Positions 21,634 through 38,803 are shown, numbered from the stretch's first letter. The stretch: DNA of 64,000 nt from Cyathus striatus (GCA_025738555.1 JAOVFP010000013.1:3472001-3536000), one strand, 5' to 3'. The notes: a model not told the origin generated them from the sequence alone. A program made the numbers and translations.

Positions 21634-23227
21634 ATGCCCTCTCAGATTCTCGATAACGCACTGGGCGCGGTGGGCCACACACCGCTCATTCGTCTGGACA
21701 AGATAGCAAAGGCAAACGGATTGCAATGCAACCTATGTAAGTGTCAAATTCGTTCGTCCGAGACAGCTTATCAAGACCTTCTCTACTAGTGGCGAAAGTC
21801 GAATACATGTCTGCCGGCGGCTCAGTAAAGGATAGAATCGCAAAGGCAATGGTCGAGGCTGCTGAGAAGGAGGGGAAGTTAATCCCGGGGAAGAGTGTTG
21901 TAATCGAGCCTACGTCGGGTAACACAGGTAAGTCTGCATTTACGAAGTCAAATGTCACAATTTACTAAACTTTCTCCAGGAATTGGATTGGCCATGGCAT
22001 GCGCCATAAAGGTAGATCGACCAATGCTTGATGACGTGGTGGGTACTGAATACTATAGATAAGGGGTATTCGGTCATTATAACCCTCCCGAACAAAATGT
22101 CTCTTGAGAAAGAGGCTCTCCTTCGTGCATTAGGTGCTGAAGTGATTCGCACACCGACCGAAGCAGCTTGGGATGCCCCTGAAAGTCATATAGGTAGAGC
22201 TGGCTAATCATTTTGTGGCACTCTCGTGGCTGAATTCCTCAACGATTGCAGGTGTAGCCCAACGACTCCAACGTGAAATCCCTCATGGTATTATCCTCGA
22301 CCAATATCGTAATGTGTGCTCCATTTACTGGTCTTATTATGTTTCATTAGCTGACTGATGTTTTTCAAGGTCAACAACCCTCTGGCCCATGAATACACTA
22401 CCGGCCCAGAGATTATCGAAGCTGTAACTTCAACACCATCTACTTCCGAACATCCCTCTTCGGAGAAGGTTGATGTCATGATAGCAGGTGCAGGTACTGG
22501 CGGTACCATAACTGGTCTATCCCGGGCCATGAAAAAGAAGCACAACAAGGATTGTATTATCGTTGCTATCGACCCCGTATGTTTGATTGGTATCCTTTTC
22601 TGTGTGTCAAGTGACTAATAATGACGAATTACAGAAAGGAAGTATACTTGCAGTGCCGGATGCTTTGAACGAAGATGGCTCTGGATCCCAATATATCGTT
22701 GAGGGCATCGGATACGATTTCATTCCTGATGTCCTTTCACGCGATCCATCAGATGTGGACGAATGGGTGAAGACATCTGACGAAGAGTCCTTCGCTGCCG
22801 TGCAGTCACTCATGAGGGCTGAAGGACTTCTAGTCGGTGGAAGTAGCGGAAGTGCTCTCGCAGGAGCTCTTAGATGGCTGAAGTCAGATGCCGGGAAGGA
22901 AGTTGCCAGCACGAAAGGCAAGAACGTTGTGGTATTGCTTGCTGACGGGTAAGATTGTCCCAATATTTTTCAGTGTTGTCTAACTTGCATGATATTAGAA
23001 TCCGCAACTATATGAGCAAGTCATGGTTCTTGAAGATTGCCATGGAATCCGAACCTTCACCTCTAGCATCCGCTATTGCGGAAGTGCTTGGAAACCCTCC
23101 TACAGAAACTGCAGGAGATAAAGAACTTCCTGCACCAGTGACGGCAGTTCATGAGGAGGCGCAGCGGAGACGAGCTCCTGTGCCTCAAAGTGGATCTCCA
23201 GAATTTGCGACTTCCGTCTCGCACTAG
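21634..23227 (+). CDS. CYS4: Cystathionine beta-synthase, catalytic core without CBS-pair domain
   Basis: Exons 21634-21736, 21790-21927, 21980-22011, 22064-22193, 22252-22313, 22370-22576, 22635-22948, 22999-23227; 404 aa. A PLP enzyme that joins serine and homocysteine into cystathionine (transsulfuration). Seen: [14 protein letters not shown] at the start; the PLP-lysine motif GGSVKDRI (Lys48); the substrate loop PTSGNTGIGLA; the phosphate-binding [29 protein letters not shown], typical of CBS rather than cysteine synthase; and [11 protein letters not shown] with [15 protein letters not shown]. After the catalytic fold only about 60 residues follow, rich in Ala/Pro/Glu, and no Bateman (CBS pair) module is present, unlike yeast Cys4 (507 aa). 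No heme-binding N-terminal extension is visible. Confidence 0.94.
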
Positions 23228-24119
23228 AGATTGAACATGTAGTGTAGTATTGTAGTATTTAATTTTTTATCCTTTGCCTTGCATAGTTTTATAGACAAGA
23301 ATTGAAACTTCTTTCCTGCCCCAGACATCTTGCTCTATGTTTTCGATGAGAAGGCAGCCATTTAGTTCCAATCGCATCTACGAAGCAGTTACATGGTTAC
23401 AAGTGATACAAAACCATAAATTTTTTGGTGAGTTCCAAATAATCCACTTAAAGGTAAAATCATTTCATTGAACTATATACACAATTACTGTAGACATAAC
23501 ATTATCATGGGAAACGACAGAAATATGTAGGACACTATAGACATACGAACACCACCCAAACAGATGTTCATTCGTCTTATAACTGGCCTCCTCATTGTTG
23601 ATTAGACAACAAGAAACCATCCATATTGGCCCTTCACCAGAACCGATTACAGCATGGAAGCGTTAAGGCGCTGCTCGGGCAGAAAGAGGCCATGAAACAG
23701 ATAAGAATGATTAACAAGAAGCACAACACATGTAAGTATACGGGGTTTCAAATAAAATGCATTAGTAAGTATTGGATGAAATACACGATGAAAGAAGAAA
23801 GCAAACGCACGCATGAAAGACAAAAAATTGATCGCCTTTTATGTGGTTTGAAGTGTAAATAATAGCACACATGTCTCGGCTATCAGATAATCCAAAAAAG
23901 GAAAGGCTTATACAAACGCGACTGATGCTCTTATAAGTATACTCGACGCGGAGGCCCAACTAGCATGTTCATTCCCTATCATGCGCTTTTCGTCTTCTCT
24001 CTGACACAGAATACCACGCCTTAACTTTACATTTGTATTTAGGTGCGCAAGAATTCCAACAGCTTTGGTGCGCTAACAAACTAGATACCCTCCAGAGCTC
24101 CATTTCTCTCCTTTTCAAG
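23228..24119. other. Intergenic: CYS4 3' flank and TEL1 promoter
   Basis: AT-rich spacer of about 890 bp between same-strand genes. The ORFs seen (for example 23626-23862) are Lys-rich by composition and lack support. No repeats or RNA genes were recognised. Confidence 0.45.
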
Positions 24120-27100
24120 ATGAGCAACCGTGACGTTCAGGAGATCTCGGACAAGCTTCGTAGCGATAAGATTAAGGCGAGACAGGAAGGTATTACCGAC
24201 ATACGCAGAGTATTTTCGACGCCCGGCTCCGTTGAGCGATTTAACAAAGTTAACGGAGAGCCGAAGCCAATCAGGTGGCTCATTGTATTTCAAGCGCTGT
24301 TCATGGTAGTTCAGCAAGAACAACTGGTGGTGCAAAAGAAGTCATCCAAAGCAGGCACGTCAAATGCCGCTCTCCGTAGACTCAGCGAGGCTGCAAGCAC
24401 GATTAGGTGGCTTGTCGAACAAACGGTGAAGCTTATAGGTAAATCGAAGGTTACAAGAGCTATATTCGACCATACGATACCCAAAATGGTTTTGAATAAA
24501 GAACTTTTTGCTCCAGTGGCCCTTGACTACATCAAGTTGATACGATGTATGCTTAGCTGGCCCCCGCACCTCGAGCATCTTGAAAATGAAACGTGGATCG
24601 AACTTGTTCAATTGGGATTTAATGTGGTTTTGCAGGAGCCTCTGAAGCAGTCCTTGAAAAGTAAGGAAACGGGATGGCTAGCTTTGGAGGACCGTAGGGG
24701 CGAATCGCATGTCAGTGACGAGGAAGATGACGAGCTTCCAACAGTGTCCCCAGGAACTCGGAAAAGGCGAAGAGGAAGCGACTTACCTACCACACCAGCG
24801 AGACGTACTCCTCAACTTAGTAAACGAAAGCTACCTCAGATTGCGAAAGTATCCTTGGAGCAAACCGAGTTCGCGGCACTGCTCTCCATCCTGCTTCGTT
24901 CCCCTGCTGCACCGTTCCACCTGTCGCAGTACGAATACTTGTCATCGGCCATTCTTTCGCGACTATATCGCTTCATTGAGGTTTACCCATCTGATTCGTC
25001 TCTTATGAACGATTATCTGAGCATAGTATCATCCACACTGTCCCATGTGTCGTTAAATAAGAAGTCGGACGTCCAGAGGTTTGGACGCAGCAGTTGGAAT
25101 GGATTACTTTCACTCTGGGGAACGAAAGATCGCCAGTTGAAAGAAGGACTTGTTGCAATCCTTCGAATTCTATTTCCTTACATTGTCGTTGACATGGATG
25201 GAGTTAACAGTGCGTGTCAAACATCGTTTGACTGTTATGATGCCCTTTTAAAACTTTGGACTATATTGGCTGGTGAGGCTGATAGTAGGTGGGGCGTCGA
25301 CGGCATTTCGCTCGATGCTATTCGCCTAGAGGTAATGTCGGGCAGTTGTGGAAACCAGCCTTTTGCTGCGAAGACATTTCGCGCTGGTTCGAATTTTGAT
25401 GAAGTCAATGCATTAGCTTGGGCTATTCTTCAACTACAGGCTGACGTTGCTGCAAAGGTATGCTCCTAGCTAATATCTTGACGGAGCTTCTAACTAATAG
25501 TCCCGGTGTAGTTATACGAGCTTTCGGAATCCATGTATTCCCCCCCAACGCCGGCATACACGCACGGAGATTCTAAAAGAACTAGGTTGGAAAACCCCAT
25601 AAAGTCACTACTAGCCTCTATTGCACCGTCGTCAGCTTCATCGCGTCCTTATCATCTTCAGGTGCTTTTATTCCTCGCAGATCGACACTGGAATCACTTC
25701 CATGGCTCTCTAAAAGAGGAGATCACAAATACCCTGCTCCAATTCGTTTCTGTAGAAGACTCTACTGTGCAATCATGGGTATTCCTAACTCTAGCTGCTA
25801 TTGCATTTTCCGAGCACCTGGAGCAGTCTATTATATCCAATACATCTTCTGACGCACAGCTCGCCGATGCCAATGTTTGGCCTTCAATATGGAGTCATGC
25901 TATTCGCAGAGTTTGCATCCCAAACACGTGTCGTGCAGCATGTCACGCAGGGCATATCCTTATCGTATCACTTTACAATCAGCACAGCTCGGCCTCTCCT
26001 GTATTGCCTCCTCAGCGATTCTTATTGGATATAGAATCGTTTGCTAAGGATATTGATGTTCAAGGTCCTTCTTATCCATACGACTCAGTGTGCAGTTTTT
26101 TATCGCAATGTCTTACACTCGCTTCTCAAGATGTCCGCCTGTATCGCATGCATTTTGAGGACAAGGTTTTGGCTTGGCTTATGGATAATTGGAAGGGAAC
26201 CATAGTCTCCAAGGATAAACTAGCCCTTAATACCATTCAAGATGTGATTTTATTGCTACAAACCGTATGTGGATTGCGATTGGGAAGCATCATAAACATT
26301 AGGGTTTTGATGCCCAAGTGCTGGATCTCGGAACAAATGACAACTGAGGTGGAGACCAAATTGATCAGGGATTATATGCTGGAAGCATATTTACCCCAGC
26401 CAAAACAATCTATCGTACAACAATCTCAGCTTTCTAGCGATGCTAATGCTTGGCCTGTAGGTGAAAAAATTGCGAAATTCGAAACGGGACTTCCACCTCG
26501 AGGGAGAGAACGAAAAGTAAAGACCTTTTTTTCGCGGACTTTGGACACTATTTTATCGGCATGGGATACAGGGGATAGCAGTAACTTCCATCCTACAGCA
26601 GAAACGGCACGCGCCACATTAGATATGGCGGTTGTTGCATTGATATTTGAAACGCAACTTAGCAGAAATGGTACTGATTCTGACAGGACAGTGCTAAAAT
26701 CTGCTGCGAAGTTAATTTCAATTATTGTACCATTCCTCAAAGGCTCGAGGTGGAGTTGGACTGAAAAGGCGTTGATTACACTTGGTTTAGAACCTCTTGT
26801 ATCACTAGACGGTTTTCATTCAAACTCGAGCTCACAATCATGGACGGCCCTCCTATCGCCCGGACGAGGTTCGGGAATACGCTCACAAACACTAGAAGCA
26901 CTACTGGCAAATGAAGCCAGAAGACCCAGTGAAAATATTGATGTTCTCAAGGTGCTTTGGCAAAATCCAGACGTGAGTGTAATTATGACATCTTGCGGAC
27001 GACTGAATAACTGGTTTTAGGTTCGAGAGTCTTTCGATATGACTATAACTTCAATAAAAGAAATCTTGCACGGTATTTTAGGTGAACGTACCGGTAGCTT

Positions 27101-30100
27101 CAATACTGATGACGTGATGGATATCGACTCCCAAGATGATTTCGCACCAATTCACACTAGTGTTTCACAGCAACTTGTTAATTCCACTCAAGCAAATGGC
27201 GATGACACGCATTTCTTACAATATGTAACAGAAGTATGTATTATGTTCATCACTACTGGCCCCGTGTTACAGTCTGCGTCAGGGGAACCAGTTCGAGACA
27301 AGACTTTAACAGAGCTAGTGCTTCGATGTGCTGGATCCCGGAAAAAGGCGTTTCTTTTGCTTTTCCCGATATTATTCCGACAAGTGAAACATAAAATGCT
27401 ACATCTGACGAGAAAAACGTTCGATGAATTTCTGGATGCATTCGAAGATACTCTTCTCGATTATGAATATCAAAAGAGCGACCTCTCGCGGACTCTGGTT
27501 ATCCATGCTTTAGATAATGCCCTAGATCTATGGACTTCGTCTTCCACTGAAATGGAAGATATCAAAGCGAAAATCTTGCAGCTTTATACGTGGCTTTCGG
27601 GGTCTTTGAAAGAACACACCATACCTTCCTGGGAGTCGAGGGATGCATTTGCTCAGTTTCTTGCGCACTACATCCAACACGAACCAACGCAGCAAACATT
27701 ACTAGGTATAGAGGACAAATGTCTTTTGCCAGGTGCTCTTCTACCTGTGATGAACTCTGATCCAGATATCAGAGTTCGCTTCCGTGTCGCTGTACTGAAC
27801 GCCCAGCTTCTCGAAAAGGCAGATGAACTTGAATGTGAGCCACAAAAGATTTATAATGCTATAAAAGACAATTGTACAAATGAAACGGATAAGTAAGTCG
27901 TCGACTTTTGGATTGTAGTGCATCCAGTTACTAACGAACCTTACCAGTTATGAGCATATGATCACTCGCTTTATTTGTCTAGGAAATATTATGATCATCG
28001 ACTCAGGCGTGCGAAGGGGTGCTTACTGGCATTTATTAGAAATTTGCAGTCATACAAACCTTTATTCTCCTCACATCGAAGCTGTCCTCACGGGAGTTTC
28101 GCAAAGGCTTGGCTTGGCTAATCTTTCAGCACTTTGTGAAGCCTATTCGACACAACTGGCATGGTCCATAAGGAGAACAGAAATGGAAGAAGAACAAGAG
28201 TCGAACATTAAAAAGGCCGAATCAGATTTCTTTCGCTTTCCTCCTCAACTTTTAGGCTACAGAGACCGACGTCAATGTGCTGAAATGACGTTACGAGCCT
28301 TCGCACCGAGTTACATGGTAACAGATGGCCGGGAATTATTTGAACGTCACTGCTTATTCAGTCAAAAAGATGTTAATAAAGGCTTGCGAGAATCCTTTGC
28401 CGATATCGTTGGGTTCCAGATAGTCAAACAACTTCATGAATGCGGAAACGACGTAGATGATTTGGATTCACTTTTACAGCAAGTGACTTTCGAAGGAGAG
28501 GAATTCGAAGAAAATCTACGTCAAAATGTCGAGGGGGTTGTAACTTTCACACTGTCAACGTTGTATGAGCTACAGTCTCCGGATGGCGACCCAGTAGTCC
28601 TGGCCCTTAGGACTGAGCCATGGGACAGGAAAGCCGCAGATATATTCTCTTCCCTCCTTCAGTATCGTCGTCCAGATTCCCACCATCTACCCAACCTCCC
28701 ATCATATTCAGCAAGTGTGGTTCTTCGTGGAATAATTTGGTTGACAGAAAGGCTTCCCGGTTCGGTCACTCCCTCAACCACGTATCACGTGTTGCATGAG
28801 CTACTTGCTCGTATACATCGCTCTCCTTTTGTCAACGAACAACTGCGATTATTGAAGTCACTTTCCTTGTGGGTTGCCATACAGGCTACGCACTTTCAGG
28901 ACGGTACCATCTTATATACATTAACTCATGGGGCTGTAACTCTCTTAGCCCAATCCGATCTTGCAAAATCAGCTCAGTCGATATTAGAGTGGGCGTTTTC
29001 TTGTTATAGGAAGTACGGAATCAAAGATACTCGCCTGTCTAGTATCTTGCTCCGAATCGCATGCACGGCACACGATTATTCACTTGGCATGAGTGGCACC
29101 GCTATCACTGAACTTGGAAATAGTTTGATTCAGTGGATTGATACACAAATCGTCTACCTTTCGAACTCGAAAATTTTGAAGAGCTTGACACTACGAGCAC
29201 TAGCTGCATGGCCATATACATTATCGTCTTCGTTATTGGAGCTTTGTTATGGCATTAATTCGGATGATTTATCTCGATTACTTGGGGATCCACGAGTATC
29301 CTCAGATAAATTTAGACTGGTTCGGAGACTTCGAGAACATAAATTAATGAATGACTACGACTCCGATCGTTTTTTTAACTTTGACTTTTGGAGAATAAAG
29401 GAATCTATACCGTCGGACGGTCGCATGCAAATGAATGATATTGAAGCGTTCATATCGTTGCTGGAGCTTCACCATGGTCAATTTTCTGGTTTCTCGATTG
29501 ACCAGCGTGTTCTGTTCGAGACCATACAGGATATGCATCGTCCAAATCCCAGAAAGAAGACCGAAGAAACGCCGGTTGCCCGAGACTGTGTTGTGATTGC
29601 GTTACTTAAGATGTTACAGAGAGATATGGAATCCCAAGTATATACAGCTTACAACACATTGCGTCTCATTATGGCAGTCATGCCGTCAGATACGCGTCCA
29701 AGCATCCGTATATCCGAGGAGCAGCTAAAAGAACTTGAGTATCTTCGAGTATATCGTCGCTTTCCTCGAGAGCCAATGGACCGGGATCTTCAACAAGAGC
29801 TAGAAATGGATATATATACTGAATCAATTTCTGATTTTCCGAGATGGATTGCGTTGGTAACGACCTTGCTAAGTGATTGTCTTTCGGTGGTTGACCCTGT
29901 GCTCGGTCAATTAAATGAAATTCTTCGGTCAGATGTCGTGTTTGCTGAGGACATCTTTCCTGTACTGGTGCAAACCCTGCTTCTCCTGAACAAGTCTGGA
30001 CATGGGTTTGCTAGCTGTCGGAGAGATCTGTCACAATACTTCAAGTCAATACTCCTTGCAGAGCAGTGTGATGTGCGATGTCTACGATCTATTATTGATG

Positions 30101-33100
30101 CTGTTTTACATCTCCGATACTTTGCTCCAGGAGAGGGGGGCGCATTGGCATACAATAGCTGGCTAGATATGGATTTCATGCTTCTGGCCCGGAAAGCAAT
30201 TGTTTGTGGTGCTTATACTACAGCTCTTCTTTTCCTGGAATTAGCTGCCGAGCAAGATTCTCTGACAGATGATTCTTCATGCGAGCAAGTTTTATATGAA
30301 ATTTATGCGCATATCGACGAACCTGACGGGTTTTATGGTATCAACACCAATGACCTTCAACAATTTCTTATTAAACGGTTCCATCACGAGCAACAGTGGG
30401 AAAAGGCATTCCGATTTCATGGCGCAGCTTTAGAGGCTGGTAAGCCCTCAGCAAACGAGACCGACGGGCTTATGAGATCATTTCATTCATTTGGGTTTGA
30501 TCGCCTGGCCATAGACACATTACAGAGCTCATACAGAAATACGGACGACTTGAGCGTTCCTTCGTCGATGACTTACCGGCTTGGGTGGCGTACAGAAACA
30601 TGGGATTTACCTGCTCAGACACAATATACATCGGGGGCCTCTCTTTACCAGTGTCTCCGTGCGATATATCGTGAGAGAGACCAAACAGCTGTAGATTCTG
30701 AAGTACGACAAGCACTTTGTCGTGAAATGTCCCGTCTACGTGACCTAGGCCCAGAAAACATAATTGAGATTCACCAGGTAACGCAGGACTTAATGAGCAT
30801 TCACCAGATATCGCTATGGAGACGTTCGGAAACTCAACAACGGCTCGAGAAACGACAAGTTTTATCAGATCATTGGAATGAGTTTGTAGATATTGATTTT
30901 GCTTTCGGGTAAGCAACAATTTAGTTTCCAAGAGGCTTTACTGATTTATGTTTGTGTTTACTAAGATTCTCTGACCTGGAAAATGTAATGGCTACGCGGC
31001 TTGCTCTTGTCCGTTCTGTGCGAAAAAGAGAGGAAAGACAGCAAATTGGAAATCTTATTCCCCCATTTACTCTTGGCTTGATTGATGTGGAAAAGCGTAG
31101 TCTCCTTCGGTTGTCTGAAGCTGCACGGAAAGCCAACCAGGTACAGATCGCTCTGAACGCTGTTGTAAGAGCCCAAATGCTAGAAAAAGAGCCTTCCTTC
31201 GATGTATCCCACGAATTTGCGCATGTCCTTTGGCTTCAAAGAGAAGAAAAACTATCGGTACAATATTTGCTCAAGCTAGTTAGACAGGATGATGACAAAG
31301 CTGAAAGTGAAATATCTTCTGAAAGGAAAGCATTGTTATTATCGAGGCTGGTGAGTTTTATCGTTAAGGTCATCAATGATGCCATACTATAACTATTTCA
31401 GGGCTCTTGGACGTCTGAAGCCTGTCTAGAAAAAGCAACCGATATATGGGATCGATATTTTGGTCGCGCAATATCCATACTTGAACGTTCGTTAGAAAAT
31501 ACTGCCAATCCTCAAGTTCATGCATCAGTGTATCATGAATGTGCAATATTTGCGAGCCGCCAATATTACGCAGTCTTGAAGTCTCCCGACGCCCTAAGAT
31601 GGAAAGTATACGTTGATCGGAAGACCCAGGAAATTGCGCATCGTAGTAAAGAGATCAAGCAAACGCAAAATCAGTCACGACAGAATGATCTTGAGCGTGA
31701 GCAACGAAGAGCTCAAAAAGTTCTGAAGGAAGACAGTGAAATGTTCAAAAAGCACATCATTTCCCGAGACACGTTTCTTAAACAAGCTATAGAAATGTAT
31801 TCCCGGTGTTTGCAAGCTTCGGATGAGTTCGATAATGATGCGGCAATCCGTTTATGCTCATTATGGTTTGCCAACTTCGACGACGAGCATGTTTTGATAG
31901 ACACAATTCCTTCAGCTTTGGAGCGTATTGCATCCGGGAAAATGGTATTCCTTTCGGTGAGTATTTAGTATGAACGAGGTTACATAAGTTGATTTTCTTT
32001 TCTAGCATCAACTGACTGCTCGACTCGCAAAACCTGCCACAAGGGATTTATCTGTTAATCAAAAATGCCTACAGAGCCTTCTTCTTCGTATGTGTACAGA
32101 ACACCCATTTCATAGTCTATATCAGGTCTATTGCGTACGCCCCACTGGAACCCCAAGTCGGCGCCAGTCTGGTAGACAGACCTCATCAACCCCATCAACG
32201 CAGACGGAACGTGCTGAAGCTGCCACCGATATCTTTAACCGCTTATATACCGACGCAACTAACGCACAACGAGTTCAAGATATAGAATATCTCTGCAATG
32301 CTTGTTTGGAATGGGCGAAATTTCCTATTAAAGGAGAGAAGAGTTACACGAAGCGAAAACAAGCAGGATTTAAGATTCCCGATAACATGAAGATTCGTGC
32401 AATTTCCAACCTTCGTGTGCCTGTCTCTACGTACCACACACCTGTTGACCGTACTATGCGCTACGACGACTGTGTATGGATAAATGGATATGATTCGACA
32501 TTCGACACTGCTGGAGGAATAAATCTTCCGAAAATTACGGTTTGCGTGGGAAGCGACGGAAATAAATACAAGCAGTTGGTTGGTTATGCTATATATTATC
32601 ACAGAGGCGCTTTACTGAAGCTGTGGCACAGTTTAAGGGTGAAGGAAACGATGACCTCCGTCAGGACGCCGTGATGGAGCAGGTGTTCGAGTTGGTCAAC
32701 ACAGTACTTGAACTTGATCGCGAGACACAACGCCGCAAGCTCAAGATTCGGGAGTATAAGGTAATACCACTGGATACCCAAGCGGGGCTACTGGAATTCG
32801 TTGGAAATACAACGCCATTGAGATCGTGGCTTGACAAGGCACATCCCAGGCAATACCCTCCTTATCCTTGAATGTATTTTGTGCTCTCTAACATTATATG
32901 AACAATTAGGTATAGGCCCACTGATTGGAACCCACAAGATTGTACAAAAAAGCTATTAGCATGCGCCGGACTTGGCTCTGAGAAGCAGTTAGAAGCATTT
33001 CAAGAAATGCAAAAGAACTTCCGTCCCGTCATGCGCCATTATTTCACCGAGAAGCATAAAAACCCCACATCATGGTTTACTATGCGACTCAACTATATTC

Positions 33101-33838
33101 GCAGTGTTGCTACGACATCGATTGTAGGGCACGTACTTGGTTTAGGTGACCGTCACACCTCGAATATTCTTCTTGATACCTCTAGTGGAGAAGTCGTTCA
33201 TATTGATCTCGGGATTGCATTTGATCAAGTGAATACGCTTATTTCGGTCCTCTATTTTAAAATCTTACATGCTTATTAATAGGGAAAGTTGCTACCCGTT
33301 CCAGAGCGCGTCCCGTTCCGCATGACCGCGGATATGGTTGACGGGATGGGAATATCGGGGACGCAGGGAGTTTTCCAGCGCTGTGCAGAAGAAACTCTCC
33401 GCGTCTTGCGCGAAGGCTCTGAAGTGATCATGACCGTTCTTGAAGTCTTCAAGCACGATCCGCTGCATTCATGGTAAGCCTTGACGGTGTTTTGGATGAA
33501 GTATCTAAACCTCCACCCCATAGGGTTGCGAGTGACGTAAAAGTGAAGCAAGCCCAGAACGACGTCGTCACGACAAACCTTGATACCTACCTTGCACCAT
33601 TAGGTATTGGTATTGATATGAGCAGTGGCTCTGCAGAAGAAGCAGCAGATCGTGCATTAAACTCCGTTTCGCGGAAACTGGACAAGTCTCTTAGTGTAGA
33701 AACCATCGTGAACGAACTGATCGCAGAAGCAACCGACCTTCAAAATCTCGCTACTATTTACCACGGTATGTCCCAGGCGTTGCCTATGAAGCTTGCTATA
33801 TTGACAAGGTTTCACTAGGCTGGGGGCCGTACTATTGA
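24120..33838 (+). CDS. TEL1: TEL1/ATM checkpoint kinase, complete
   Basis: Twelve exons: 24120-25457, 25512-26972, 27021-27892, 27948-30908, 30966-31350, 31402-31956, 32006-32578, 32632-32849, 32910-33228, 33283-33473, 33524-33765, 33819-33838; 3044 aa, close to human ATM. PI3K-like protein kinase that senses double-strand breaks and maintains telomeres. Seen: an N-terminal TAN-like segment ([15 protein letters not shown]); a long HEAT/FAT helical body; a PI3K-like kinase domain with [32 protein letters not shown] (about 2865), [10 protein letters not shown], and an activation region [15 protein letters not shown] to [15 protein letters not shown]; and a C-terminal FATC ending LATIYHGWGPYY. 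The last exon is only 20 nt. The intron at 32850-32909 must use a GC donor to keep frame (HPR to YRPTDW). The start is ATG 24120; the frame is open to an upstream ATG at 24033. Confidence 0.97.
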
Positions 33839-34420
33839 TGAAATGTGGCTTCTCTCTGTTGTATATACATATATGATATTTCATGCTAACTACAGCATCG
33901 CGGCATAAACATATAATATCTCTGAACTCGCATCACAATGTATTCTATTAGTCGCATATGCTATTTGGTTTTCCGATTATGTATGTAGGTATCAAAACCG
34001 AAGACACAATTACAGTACGGAGAAATTTCACATCACAACTACATTCTTATATCAACGCACGGCAGAGATGCGAATCCTTGCGCGTGAACCTTCAAGCCAA
34101 GTAAAGTACGTAAAAGTCCAGAACAAAAGCGCATTGAAAACACTATTTAGAAGGTATTACAGCTTGAAGATCCAAACCCTTCCAAATGGATGTAATCGGT
34201 ATCGTCTATGATGCATGCAGAAGTCGGAAGGGAATGGAGAGCAATTGATGACGGTTGTAGAAGGCGGGTCGTTGCATAGGTGGAAATCAGAATAGAAAAA
34301 GGATAAAAGGGAGAGAGAAGAAATAAACGGAAATGATTTTATGTGAACGCAAATAACTTCGTGAGACGAAACCGCATACCACCCGCAGCATTATAGGTGG
34401 GAAAAGGCTCATCAAAGGCC
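33839..34420. other. Convergent intergenic region
   Basis: Lies between the TEL1 stop (+) and the PAK kinase stop (-), so it carries both 3' ends. It is AT-rich and no feature was recognised. Confidence 0.5.
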
Positions 34421-37100
<2,680 letters not shown>

Positions 37101-38803
37101 GTCCTGATGAGCGGGAAAAGGACGGAGACGTGTGTCAAAAGACAGTGATGAAGGACTTTCGGAGGTGGTGGTATGTGGCAAAGAAAAGAATGAAAAGGAG
37201 GTCGAGTTCCAATTGAGGAAGGAGGCCCGAGGGATGAACAAGTCGAACTAAGGCCTTGCGGCTGCTCGCTGTGATGCACTTTTTGTGGACAGGCGGTAGG
37301 AAGGTCGTGGTAGTGCAGCGAGGAGACTAAAGTTTGTGGCTATGGCCCCCGGACGATTGCGAGATGAGCTGAAGATGAGTTTCTCTGACAACGCAGTGTG
37401 ATCTGAAAGCAGCCGTGAGTACGACCCAAGATTGATAACCGATTGATATGATCTGGATTCTGGACTGCCAAAATCCACTGCAGGACGAATCAGACGGCGG
37501 GCGAGGGCGAGCAGGCGGGCACTGGGCAGGCGGGACAACGCTGCTGGCAGGGAAAAAGGCAGACACTGGGCCAGAGCAAATCACTGAGTCTGTAGTCTGT
37601 TGTGCTCAATCCAGTCCACTCCGTAAATTTGCTTCCTCTTCTCACGTGACTCTCTTTCAACAAGAACTCTCTTCCTTTGTTCTTCTCTCACTTCACACCA
37701 CTCCGGAAACTTGCTTATTTCAGCTACCCCTTCTCGTTTTCTCTGGCAACCAATTACTGAACTCAACACGCCAGGCCTATCGAAATCTCCGTCGTTCCTG
37801 ATCTCCCACTCCAATCTATTACATATGTCAGGCTCGGATACCCACGATACAAGGAAACTGTCACCGCATGGCCAATGCATGTATGAAGCCTTCTATTATT
37901 ACACGTAGTCTATATCCTTTACTTACTACATAAGTATGCTTCATCACATAACATGTTTCTGTCCAACTTGGCACGCTATCTAATCTACTTTATGGATAAG
38001 ATCTACTGAAAATGATTTCTTTCACACACACACCAGAGACATGTTTCGTTTATCCACATACCCGTATGACTAGTCGCTCTGCATCACCCTCTTCTCATTT
38101 TAGCATTCCCGCCGGAACCTGAAGCATCCTTTATGAACGGATGCACTATATAGGGTTTCCATTCTTGATTCTTGCTTTCTTCGCAGGTCCACCACCAATT
38201 CCACGTATTTCAGGAGGGATGCTAATTTGTAGAGTCTGCAAGACTCTCCAATGTACTGGTACAGTACTATGTATTGTCCATAGTGCTTGCAGTTACTTAC
38301 GTTTGTCTCTTCATAATAGCCAACGCATCAGATAATTCTACTGGATTTTCTAGCTTTAAGTATGTTCCGGTACATTCTCAATGCGATGTCTACCGCAAAA
38401 TCTTCCAGAACAATATATACGGAGGTATTCTCAATGCAAGTTATGTTCCGTGAGGCCTATTCACTCTTTGCAATGTGACCGACAATTCTGCATATTGACT
38501 CCTAAAATATGCAAAGAAAATGCAAAGCGAGTCGGCCCCGGACAGCCCCGATCCCTGATATGGCAAAACAAGGAATCGAGTCTCCATTCTGGGTCTCCGA
38601 TCACTAACATGACGTATTAAATATGCGACAAGTTACTTCTAATATAAATACTGTCTCGCCCCGCCTCCGCCTTTTGCTCTTTGCTCAACACCACGACCAA
38701 GTCACGTCTTCCCGTTTGCTACGACTTTTCTTGTTCTTCCATTCTCAGCTGCACAATCCATACCACCAGCGTTCACATACTTATAACCTGAACGCCCCTA
38801 GAC
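37101..38803. other. Intergenic: PAK kinase promoter and upstream region of a small ORF
   Basis: About 1.7 kb. The first 500 bp are the likely PAK promoter/5' UTR on the minus strand and include a CACGTG palindrome at 37643-37648. The remainder is AT-rich with short unsupported ORFs. No repeat family or RNA gene was recognised. Confidence 0.4.
38643..38650 (+). promoter_or_regulatory. TATA-box-like site upstream of a small ORF
   Basis: TATAAATA, followed about 30 bp later by a C/T-rich stretch that resembles a fungal transcription start region. It lies 154 bp before the ATG at 38804. It suggests that the ORF is transcribed, but this is inference from sequence alone. Confidence 0.35.

Noticed and set aside
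24033..24119. Longer TEL1 N-terminus from the ATG at 24033
   Set aside because: In frame, but the TAN-like region starts shortly after the ATG at 24120, and the extra residues do not resemble Tel1.
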